6,636 bases of DNA from Candidatus Omnitrophota bacterium (lineage in GTDB: Bacteria; Omnitrophota; Gorgyraeia; JABMRN01): the NCBI GenBank assembly GCA_013202515.1, contig JABMRN010000194.1, positions 1-6,636 of the forward strand, given 5' to 3'. This document shows positions 1 through 6,636 of this stretch, in pieces. The notes beneath the pieces are model-generated. The model was not told where the DNA came from. It did not search any database and saw only the letters and a list, made by a program, of their open reading frames with translations. The first letter of the stretch is position 1. Every line of letters begins with the position of its first letter. Position numbers and translations under genes: made by a program.

Positions 1-1
1 A

Positions 2-2995
2 TTACTAACAGATCACCATCCTCGATATGAGCATTTTAAAAAACAATCATTCTCTCCCGATATTTGGCGAACAATATTGAATAAAGCCAAGACTTTCGGG
101 GTTGAGGTATATGCCGATGTATTTGGTCTAGAGGCTTTAAATCTAGCTATAGAATGCGGTATAGATGGATTTAAGGTACATTCGTCGGATATGTCAAATA
201 AGAAGCTTCTACAAAAACTGAAAGATCAGAAAAAAAAGATATTTTTATCAACAGGAGGAACTACAATACAGGAGATAAAATATGCCTTAGAAAATATAAG
301 CGCATCCGACAGGCAGAATGAGATTATTTTACTGCACGGATTCCAGGCATATCCCACATCGGTCAGAGATGCTGGACTTTCCCGTCTTGGAAAATTAAAG
401 GAACTATTCGGTGATACGGTTAAGATCGGCTATTCAGACCATACTAGCGCAGATGACAGATTTTCAACTATGTTGCCGCTTATAGTTATACCATATGGAG
501 TTGAATATATCGAGAAACACGTAACATTGAACAGATCTTCCAAAGGTGTTGATTATCATTCGTCGTTCGAACCAAGAGATCTCGAGGTGTTTATTAAGGA
601 GTTCCGGTGCGCGGAGAGCGCAATAACAGCGAATCCTTTCAAGTTTTCAGATGCCGAAAAGAATTATCGTGATACAGTCAAGAAGCAATGGGTAACCAAG
701 AGAGCTCTAAGGGTAGGGGATGTTATAAGTGATGACAACATAGAAATGAAACGTTCCCCAGTTTCTATAAATACACCGCTTTATGAAGATATTATCGGAA
801 AAAAGGTTACTAGGCCTATAGAAGCGGAAGAAAGCATATCCAGATATAAGCTGGAACATAAAGTTTTAGCGGTCATTGTTGCTCGCTCAGGTTCTTCAAG
901 ATTGCCGGATAAGGCAACCATGGACATAAACGGTAAGCCCGCTATTTGCCATTTATTAGAGCGTGTTTCACTTGCGCTCAAAAAGGGATATATCGATACT
1001 GTAGCTTTTTGTACTACTAAAGAAGAAAAAGATAACAAGCTGGTTAATATTGCATCAGGATTTCCTTTCAAAATATATCGAGGCTCGGTAAACAATGTTC
1101 TTTCGCGCATGATGCTTGCTGTTTCCGATAATGGGGATCATGATATTGTTCTGCGCATAACAGGAGATGATCTTTTAGTTGATCCTGATTATATTAAGGA
1201 AATAGTTGAATGCCATCTTCAGCAAAATGCCAATTATACCGATGCAAAGGGTATGCCGAGTGGTACTGAGACCGAAGCTTTTGATACTGGTGTTTTAAGG
1301 TTTGTTCACGGTTTTTCAAAAAATTCTTCGGGGACAGAATACCTTACGAATTATATTAAAGAAAATGCCGATCAGTTTTGTACAGCTAGTCTCGTGATTC
1401 CCGAACGACATGCTAAGGGCTACAGGCTTACGCTTGACACAATAGAAGACTATGAGGTTATTAAAAGGCTGTTGGCCTATTTGGAATCTATAGGTAAAGA
1501 TGTCGATTATACCCTTGATGATATAGGTACCTTTTTTGAAAACAATCCCGAGGTGTTAAAAATAAATAAGCTGGTACAGCAAAAGAAAACCCCTGTTTCT
1601 GTAGATACGGAAATAGACTGGCCGCATTATACTAGGATACCTCTTGTGAGCGTTTATATCACAAGTCATAATTACGGAAAGTTTTTAAAGAAGGCGATCG
1701 AGTCAGTCTTGAAGCAGAAATTCATGGATTTTGAATTAATTATTATTGATGATGGGTCAACAGATAATTCAGTAAAAATAATGGAATCTTACCAAAACCA
1801 TCCGAAGATAAAAATCATTTGTCAGAAAAACAAGGGATTGAATGTTACCTGCAATATAGCGCTTAAACTTTCACGGGGCAAATATATTATGAGGCTTGAC
1901 GCTGATGACTATCTTGATGAAAATGCCTTGCTGGTTATGACTGAGGCACTCGAACGTGATAGCGAGGCAGCCCTGGTGTTTCCGGATTATTATATGGTAG
2001 ATGAAAAAGGAGAAATTATTTCTCAAGAGCGCCGCCACGATTCTGCCGAAGTAAATCTTTTTGACCGTCCAGCGCACGGAGCCTGTACTATGATACGAAA
2101 AGAGACCCTTTTAAAGGTGGGTGGCTATAGCGAAGATTTCGCATGTCAAGACGGCTACGATATATGGCTTAAAGTTATAAAAAAATCGAAGATTATTAAT
2201 ACAAATATTCCTTTGTTTTACTATAGGCGGCACGGTAGAAATTCAACAAATGATGAGCATCGTATATTGGAGACGAGGCATCATATCGTCAGAAAAAACC
2301 TTGATGAGTTAAAAATCAGCAAGAAAAATCATATTTCTATCATTCCTATAAGAGGAGGCGAGGAGAACCCTTTCGCAGTAAGAAATTTTGCCGGTACAAC
2401 CCTCCTGGATATTACGGTAAACAATATATTTAAAAATGAAAATGTTAGCAAGATCATTGTAAGTTCGCCTGATTCTATAATTATCGATTATGCTAAGAAA
2501 TACGCCGCTAAAGGCATTATGGTAGACAAAAGACCTGAAGGGCTTGGAAATTACAATACGCTTATATCCAAAACAATTGATTACCTTCTTGAAAAATACA
2601 GCGCCTCGATAGGTCAGCCCGACACGGTCTCGGTGATTAATTTTGAATATCCATTTAGAAAACACTTCTTTCTAGATAATATTATAAATAACCTTTATTT
2701 ATTCGAAGCAGATTCGGTATTATCCGTTATAAGGAAAGACGCAAATTATTATTACCATAATGGAAAAGGCCTGGTGTCATTTAATACTAATCGCACATTA
2801 AGATTAGAAAGAGATTTTACCTATGAAGCAGCGGGAGGTCTTCACAGCGTACGATACTCATCCTATGCAAAACACGGTAACATTGTATGCGGGAAAATAG
2901 GTCACGTTATTATTGATGAAGAAAGTTCAATGCCTATTACTTCTGATTCAGAATTTGAAGCCGCGGAATCATTCTATAAGGCAAAATTGACATGA
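2..2995 (+). CDS. Multidomain nonulosonic acid synthase / cytidylyltransferase / GT2 glycosyltransferase fusion (5'-partial)
   Basis: The frame is open from base 2, giving 997 visible residues (numbered here from base 2). The TTG at 77 is not a credible start because it lies inside the NeuB fold; roughly 80 N-terminal residues are missing off the window. Five modules follow in order. (a) NeuB-type synthase, about 1-220, condensing PEP with an amino-sugar aldose; it keeps both metal-ligand histidines, in YSDHT (H147) and IEKHV (H173). (b) SAF/antifreeze-like domain, about 230-286. (c) SpsF-type cytidylyltransferase, about 288-525, with ARSGSSRLPDK at 294-304, RITGDD (D389/D390) and RLTLDT (D479). 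(d) GT2 glycosyltransferase, about 547-750, with DDGS at 583-586, DADD at 633-636 and QDGYD around 716-720. (e) NeuA-like cytidylyltransferase, about 777-997, starting IIPIRGG but lacking the DID metal motif. The domain assignments are strong; the sugar made, the acceptor and the activity of module e are not known. It overlaps the next gene by ATGA. It is probably cytoplasmic, as no membrane segment is visible. Confidence 0.9.
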   Translation, partial: LLTDHHPRYEHFKKQSFSPDIWRTILNKAKTFGVEVYADVFGLEALNLAIECGIDGFKVHSSDMSNKKLLQKLKDQKKKIFLSTGGTTIQEIKYALENISASDRQNEIILLHGFQAYPTSVRDAGLSRLGKLKELFGDTVKIGYSDHTSADDRFSTMLPLIVIPYGVEYIEKHVTLNRSSKGVDYHSSFEPRDLEVFIKEFRCAESAITANPFKFSDAEKNYRDTVKKQWVTKRALRVGDVISDDNIEMKRSPVSINTPLYEDIIGKKVTRPIEAEESISRYKLEHKVLAVIVARSGSSRLPDKATMDINGKPAICHLLERVSLALKKGYIDTVAFCTTKEEKDNKLVNIASGFPFKIYRGSVNNVLSRMMLAVSDNGDHDIVLRITGDDLLVDPDYIKEIVECHLQQNANYTDAKGMPSGTETEAFDTGVLRFVHGFSKNSSGTEYLTNYIKENADQFCTASLVIPERHAKGYRLTLDTIEDYEVIKRLLAYLESIGKDVDYTLDDIGTFFENNPEVLKINKLVQQKKTPVSVDTEIDWPHYTRIPLVSVYITSHNYGKFLKKAIESVLKQKFMDFELIIIDDGSTDNSVKIMESYQNHPKIKIICQKNKGLNVTCNIALKLSRGKYIMRLDADDYLDENALLVMTEALERDSEAALVFPDYYMVDEKGEIISQERRHDSAEVNLFDRPAHGACTMIRKETLLKVGGYSEDFACQDGYDIWLKVIKKSKIINTNIPLFYYRRHGRNSTNDEHRILETRHHIVRKNLDELKISKKNHISIIPIRGGEENPFAVRNFAGTTLLDITVNNIFKNENVSKIIVSSPDSIIIDYAKKYAAKGIMVDKRPEGLGNYNTLISKTIDYLLEKYSASIGQPDTVSVINFEYPFRKHFFLDNIINNLYLFEADSVLSVIRKDANYYYHNGKGLVSFNTNRTLRLERDFTYEAAGGLHSVRYSSYAKHGNIVCGKIGHVIIDEESSMPITSDSEFEAAESFYKAKLT

Positions 2996-4005
2996 ACTAC
3001 TTTAAAGGTAAAAACCCTGTTTTTATAGTTGCCGAAATCGGAGGGAATCACGAGGGAGATTTTACATATGCAAAAAAATTAATTAGACTTGCATCAGAGT
3101 CCGGAGCGGATGCTGTTAAGTTGCAGGTCTATAAAGCAGACGCGTTGGTAAATCCGTTGGAAGCGCCGAAAAGGAACAAGCATTTCAAAAAGTTTGAATT
3201 AGATCCAAGGCAATATGTAAAGCTTGCGCAGCTTTGCCGTAAGCTTAAAGTGTTCTTTATAGCTTCCGTCTGGGATTCGACTCAAATAGAAAAGCTCAAC
3301 CCATATATTTCAATATACAAGATCGGGTCAGGCGACTTAACCGCTTATAGATTGATAAACAAAATTGTAAGAACAAAAAAACCAGTAATGCTTTCATGTG
3401 GCTTGGCTAGCACAGCAGAACTGAGTGATGTAGTAAGTTACATAAAAAATTGTGATCCAGCTTATATTAGCGAAAAGAAACTGGCAGTCTTGCAATGCAC
3501 CGCAATGTATCCTACATCTTTCGGTGACGCAAATCTTAACATTATGACTAGCATAAAGAAGATGACAGGGCTGCCTGTAGGTTACTCTGACCATACAGTC
3601 GGAATGGAGGCCGCAGAAATTGCCTGCGCAATGGGTGCTGAGATATTAGAGAAACACTTTACTGATAGCCGCGCTGGTAAAACTTTCAGAGATCATAAGA
3701 TTTCAGCCACAAAAAAGGAAATTCAGTACTTAATTAAAAAGATTAACAGGATTAAGGAGCTTCAAGGAAGTTTTGAGAAAGTGCCTCTTAAATCTGAAAT
3801 AGAATCAGGGAATAAAACGTTTTTTAGGAGAGCAGTTTATCCGGCCAAAGATTTATGTGCTGGAACTAAGCTAAGAGAAAATGATCTAATGCTTTTAAGG
3901 CCCAACCGTGGCATAGATGCTAGAGAAGTTGAAACCTTATGTGGTAAAAAACTTAAAGTAAATGTTAAGAAATACCAAAGATTACGCAAAAATTATGTGG
4001 CATAA
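2992..4005 (+). CDS. N-acetylneuraminate synthase family protein (NeuB-type, with SAF domain)
   Basis: This 337-residue protein has the usual full length for a sialic/legionaminic/pseudaminic acid synthase, which condenses phosphoenolpyruvate with a 6-carbon amino sugar to give a 9-carbon nonulosonic acid in the cytoplasm. The N-terminus carries the family signature AEIGGNHEGD (14-23) and AVKLQ with Lys43. Both metal-ligand histidines are present, in YSDHT (H201) and LEKHF (H222). QCTAMYPTS around 168-176 is the canonical barrel strand. An SAF domain, about 277-335, closes the protein and normally covers the partner subunit's active site. One small deviation is LSCG (C136), where most members have LSTG. 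The ATG at 2992 overlaps the upstream TGA (ATGA); an AAGG at 2978-2981 is a weak ribosome site 10 bases away. The sequence does not show which sugar (Neu5Ac, Leg or Pse) is made, so no symbol is given. It is clearly divergent from the NeuB module of the upstream gene, so it is a paralogue and not a recent duplicate. Confidence 0.93.
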   Translation: MNYFKGKNPVFIVAEIGGNHEGDFTYAKKLIRLASESGADAVKLQVYKADALVNPLEAPKRNKHFKKFELDPRQYVKLAQLCRKLKVFFIASVWDSTQIEKLNPYISIYKIGSGDLTAYRLINKIVRTKKPVMLSCGLASTAELSDVVSYIKNCDPAYISEKKLAVLQCTAMYPTSFGDANLNIMTSIKKMTGLPVGYSDHTVGMEAAEIACAMGAEILEKHFTDSRAGKTFRDHKISATKKEIQYLIKKINRIKELQGSFEKVPLKSEIESGNKTFFRRAVYPAKDLCAGTKLRENDLMLLRPNRGIDAREVETLCGKKLKVNVKKYQRLRKNYVA

Positions 4006-4007
4006 TA

Positions 4008-5000
4008 ATGGATTATATTAAAAATTCTACTTTTATATGCGGACATAGACGATCGGGGACTTCGTTATTAGTATCTCTTTTGGATTTTCATCCGGAATTG
4101 CTTGTTTATCCTGAGGATAGCAAATTTTTTCAACACTATTATCCGGTTATGGACAGGCCCGACATAAGTCCGGAGGAAAAAATCGAATCCATTATTAAGA
4201 AGAACTATTCTTACACGAAAGAGGTTCTTTATAAAAGGTGTGATTTAACGGAAGGATACCTTGATTTCACGAAACTGGAGATAAGATTCCGCGAGTTGGC
4301 AAGAACAAGTAGTACTTGGCCTCACATGTTGTGCAGCATGATAAAGGCATTTGCTGAATGTTCGCCTCAGCCAAAGAATGATATTAAGCGCTGGGTAGCA
4401 AAAACGACGTCGAGTGAAATATTTGCCATGGAAATAGATAAGGCTTTTCCATGTAGCAAGTTTATACATATAGTAAGGGACCCGCGCGACAATTATGCCT
4501 CTTTAAAATCAGGATGGCAGACAAGATACCGCTACATGTCTGATTCTTTAACATTGGAGGGTTTAAGGCAATCCTGCATTGAACGCGGAAAGTTAGGGAT
4601 AGATATGGGGCTTAAGAATATAAAAGTTATGGGCAAAGAGAAATACATGATTATTCGCTATGAAGATTTGGTGAAAAACACCCCTACTACATTAAAAAAA
4701 GTGGCAGAATTCCTAAAAATAGATCCGTATAAATATAATATGACTCCAAGTGCGTGTGGATTTCCATGGAAAGGCAACAGTCTTGAGGGAAAGATTTTTG
4801 ACTCAACAAGCCACTCTCAGATGGGAAAATGGAAAAAAAGAATAGATAATAGCGAAGCGGCCTTAATGGAGTTTCATTATAAAGATTTAATGGACATATT
4901 TGATTATCCTTTGGAATTTTCAGAAAAAGAACAGCTCGAAGCAGCCAGTGAACATTACAAGTGGCTAAACTCTTATAGAAAAAATACGGTACAAAAATAA
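4008..5000 (+). CDS. Sulfotransferase (PAPS-dependent, Sulfotransfer_3-like)
   Basis: This 330-residue protein has the size of bacterial PAPS-dependent sulfotransferases, which move a sulfuryl group from 3'-phosphoadenylyl sulfate to a hydroxyl or amine. The 5'-phosphosulfate loop is at the N-terminus: FICGHRRSGTSLL (9-21), with RSGTS in the P-loop-like position. The 3'-phosphate-binding motif is FIHIVRDPRDNYAS (152-165), with Arg157 and Ser165 in the expected places. RYEDLVKNT (217-225) is the typical later family motif. No signal peptide or membrane segment is evident, so it is probably a soluble cytoplasmic enzyme acting on an activated or lipid-linked glycan. It starts 2 bases after the stop of the NeuB gene with no visible Shine-Dalgarno, and its TAA shares a base with the next ATG. 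In this operon the likely substrate is a glycan or its sugar precursor, but a peptide or small-molecule acceptor cannot be excluded. Confidence 0.9.
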   Translation: MDYIKNSTFICGHRRSGTSLLVSLLDFHPELLVYPEDSKFFQHYYPVMDRPDISPEEKIESIIKKNYSYTKEVLYKRCDLTEGYLDFTKLEIRFRELARTSSTWPHMLCSMIKAFAECSPQPKNDIKRWVAKTTSSEIFAMEIDKAFPCSKFIHIVRDPRDNYASLKSGWQTRYRYMSDSLTLEGLRQSCIERGKLGIDMGLKNIKVMGKEKYMIIRYEDLVKNTPTTLKKVAEFLKIDPYKYNMTPSACGFPWKGNSLEGKIFDSTSHSQMGKWKKRIDNSEAALMEFHYKDLMDIFDYPLEFSEKEQLEAASEHYKWLNSYRKNTVQK

Positions 5001-6310
5001 TGGATAAATATTTCAAGCTACTCAATGATCTTTACCCCCTTCACAGGACGCTCGTCTCTGACGATACTGATAAGGCCTATGAGATGATTTTAACTGTTGT
5101 TAAAAAGATGGGCCTTTCAGGGGATAATATATTACTTCACGAATTTCCAAGCGGTTCAGAACTTTCAACCTGGATTACTCCAAAAAAATATAATCTTAAA
5201 AATTATTATCTTTCAGAGATCAAAGGAAAAAGAGAAAACAAGCTGATAACAAAAAAGGAAATTCCTTTAAGCATAGCCGAGTATTCCCATGCAGTAGACA
5301 GGATCCTTACCTGGGATGAAATTAGAAGCCATCTTTTCCATTCCGATAAAAGACCCCAGGATATTCCATTTGTGGTTAAGTATTTATATAAGGATAATTT
5401 TGGTTTTTGTCTTCCAAAAATTAAATTTGAAAAAATTAATCCAAGCTCAAAATTCAGGGCAGTTATAGAATCTGAATTTACAAATGACAGATTAAAGTGT
5501 TTGGAAATTGTTTTGCCCGGAAAAAAAGAAGAATCCGTTCTTTCTATAGCAAATATATGCCATCCATATCAAGTTAATGATTCTATCACAGGTGTAATTA
5601 ATAGCCTGCTTTTAATAGAAAAATTTATGAAGAAGAAGCACAATTTTACGTTACGATTTGGATTCTGGCCGGAAACAATAGGCGCGCAAGCTTATTTTAC
5701 TAAATATCATAGAAGAAAAAGCATGTTTAAGTATGCCATTTTCACGGAAATGCTAGGTACGAGTGGTAAGCATGCGCTTCAGTTTTCTCGACAAAATAAC
5801 ACATTGTTGGACAGGGCAGCCGAATATGTACTTAAGCAGATGAATCTTCCTTATTATACCGGAAGATATCTATCTGTTCTAAGAAACGACGAGCGTATAG
5901 CTAACGGTCCAAATTTAGATATACCTACAGTTTCCTTGTCGCGCTGGCCATATGCCGAATATCATACCTCGGCCGATACGCCGGCTATTGTGAATATGAG
6001 GAATATAAAAACCTCTTCAGAGGCAACTGCCATGATTTTGGATATTATCGATTCAGACAGAGTGCTATATCCGTCTTTTTTTGGGCAACCATTCTTGACT
6101 AGATTTGACCTTTTTTATGATCCCCTGGAGTCGCCTGATTTGGAAAAATTGAACAAAATGCAGGAAGATATATATTCATATTCTGACGGCAAAACATCGC
6201 TTTTTGACATTGCCGAACGTTTAAATTACAAATGGAATAATTTGATAGAAGAAGCCAGAAAGCTTAAGCAAGCAGGGCTTTTTAGATATAGACGGGATAA
6301 ACAGTTATGA
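5000..6310 (+). CDS. DUF4910 / COG4310 aminopeptidase-like zinc hydrolase with C-terminal winged-helix-like domain
   Basis: The 436 residues match the full length of the DUF4910 (formerly DUF2172) aminopeptidase-like family, an M28-peptidase-related fold often found in polysaccharide loci; its substrate is not established. The N-terminus has the family start (LYPLHRTLVSDD), supporting the ATG at 5000. Candidate zinc-site and catalytic residues sit in the expected motifs: CHPYQVND (H188, D194), FWPETIG (E225), FTEMLG (E250) and AEYHTSAD (H322, D326). The region from about 375 to 436, including DGKTSLFDIAERLNY, is the compact winged-helix-like tail usual in this family; a DNA-binding role is not implied. 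The gene overlaps the sulfotransferase stop by one base (TAATG) and has no clear Shine-Dalgarno, so translation is probably coupled. In context it may hydrolyse an amide such as an N-acyl group or a glycopeptide bond (inference). No signal peptide is visible, so it is probably cytoplasmic. Confidence 0.87.
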   Translation: MDKYFKLLNDLYPLHRTLVSDDTDKAYEMILTVVKKMGLSGDNILLHEFPSGSELSTWITPKKYNLKNYYLSEIKGKRENKLITKKEIPLSIAEYSHAVDRILTWDEIRSHLFHSDKRPQDIPFVVKYLYKDNFGFCLPKIKFEKINPSSKFRAVIESEFTNDRLKCLEIVLPGKKEESVLSIANICHPYQVNDSITGVINSLLLIEKFMKKKHNFTLRFGFWPETIGAQAYFTKYHRRKSMFKYAIFTEMLGTSGKHALQFSRQNNTLLDRAAEYVLKQMNLPYYTGRYLSVLRNDERIANGPNLDIPTVSLSRWPYAEYHTSADTPAIVNMRNIKTSSEATAMILDIIDSDRVLYPSFFGQPFLTRFDLFYDPLESPDLEKLNKMQEDIYSYSDGKTSLFDIAERLNYKWNNLIEEARKLKQAGLFRYRRDKQL

Positions 6311-6636
6311 ATATGATTCAGGCTTATCAATACGTTACTGGTCTGGAAGAAAAATATAAGGACGAGATAGCCAAAATCTCACTGTTCGGTTTTAACATAT
6401 GGACTGTATTTAGGTTAAAGATGCTTTTTGAAATGTGTTCAGATTCAAGAAGCCAAAAACCTGACCGAAATTCATGGCTTTTTGATTTTAAAGCTTTACT
6501 TACATATGTTATTAAAGGAAGGGGCAGGATTATATTAAGAGTTAGCACAAAATACGGGGCGGTCGATAACGGTATTCTGCAATCAAATAAAATTAAGGAG
6601 ATTGTTAGTACATTCGGAAAAGAAAAGGTACTGGTA
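6307..6636 (+). CDS. Unrecognised protein of glycan locus (3'-partial)
   Basis: An ATG at 6307 overlaps the previous TGA in the same ATGA arrangement seen at 2992. The frame then stays open for 110 codons to the window edge. A second in-frame ATG at 6313 is an alternative start. A GGG at 6294-6296 is at best a weak ribosome site. The visible N-terminus begins MNMIQAYQYV and contains a hydrophobic/aromatic stretch, ISLFGFNIWTVFRLKMLF (about 24-41), followed by basic and polar sequence; no signal peptide, clear transmembrane helix or catalytic motif is seen. A G-x-x-I-W-x-x-x-R pattern near the N-terminus resembles, loosely and from memory, uncharacterised proteins of capsule and surface-carbohydrate clusters. 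That resemblance is too weak to name a function. Position and coupling make it part of the same operon. Confidence 0.8.
   Translation, partial: MNMIQAYQYVTGLEEKYKDEIAKISLFGFNIWTVFRLKMLFEMCSDSRSQKPDRNSWLFDFKALLTYVIKGRGRIILRVSTKYGAVDNGILQSNKIKEIVSTFGKEKVLV

Noticed and set aside
77..79. TTG at 77 as the start of the first gene
   Set aside because: The frame is open to the left edge and the upstream codons still read as NeuB-fold sequence; starting at 77 would remove the PEP-binding N-terminal part of the barrel.
230..237. Run of eight A in gene 1 as a possible programmed frameshift site
   Set aside because: The frame continues correctly through the NeuB domain on both sides, and the run encodes a Lys-rich loop; similar A runs occur throughout this AT-rich window.
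781..1110. Minus-strand open frame of 109 codons
   Set aside because: It lies wholly opposite the SAF/SpsF modules of gene 1, has no family-like motifs, and has no separate promoter or ribosome site; it is a shadow.
2309..2665. Minus-strand open frame of 118 codons
   Set aside because: It is antisense to the C-terminal NeuA-like module of gene 1, with a biased composition typical of a shadow frame and no recognisable domain.
4687..5025. Minus-strand open frame spanning the sulfotransferase/DUF4910 junction
   Set aside because: It is antisense to two well-supported genes, and its hydrophobic stretches are the complement of A-rich Lys/Glu codons.
6327..6548. Minus-strand open frame of 73 codons near the right edge
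   Set aside because: The + strand frame from 6307 is open through the whole region and is coupled to the operon, so it is the better gene call.
1..6636. CRISPR array, tRNA/rRNA, insertion sequence, riboswitch or terminator
   Set aside because: No tandem repeats, tRNA-like cloverleaf, transposase motif, inverted-repeat ends or stem-plus-T-run was found, and there is no intergenic space for such elements.

Overview
The window is an AT-rich, fully coding stretch of a bacterial surface-glycan locus. It holds five genes in a row on the + strand: one truncated by the left edge, three complete, and one truncated by the right edge. No intergenic space exceeds 2 bases, so this is the interior of a single operon whose promoter and terminator lie outside. 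TGA is used as a stop, so the standard code applies. The sequence does not identify the taxon. The gene content fits an environmental, probably Gram-negative-type or candidate-phylum bacterium with an elaborate glycan cluster (inference only).

Layout. (1) Bases 2-2995 hold the 3' part of a very large multidomain protein: NeuB-type nonulosonate synthase, SAF domain, SpsF-type cytidylyltransferase, GT2 glycosyltransferase, then a degenerate NeuA-type cytidylyltransferase. (2) Bases 2992-4005 encode a second, free-standing NeuB-family synthase with its own SAF domain. (3) Bases 4008-5000 encode a PAPS-dependent sulfotransferase. (4) Bases 5000-6310 encode a DUF4910/COG4310 aminopeptidase-like putative zinc hydrolase with a C-terminal winged-helix-like segment. 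(5) From 6307 to the right edge runs the start of an unrecognised protein. Junctions are ATGA (2992), a 2-base gap, TAATG (4998-5002) and ATGA (6307), pointing to translational coupling.

Working model (inference). The NeuB modules condense PEP with an amino-sugar aldose to make one or two sialic-acid-like nonulosonic acids. The SpsF module activates the product with CTP, and the GT2 module transfers a sugar in the same glycan. The sulfotransferase and the metallo-hydrolase may decorate or trim the glycan or its acceptor. The first three recognisable activities of gene 1 match, in fused form, SpsE, SpsF and SpsA of the Bacillus subtilis spore-coat polysaccharide operon. The most unusual features are this five-module fusion and its C-terminal NeuA-like module, which has lost the metal-binding Asp pair and looks like a pseudoenzyme domain.
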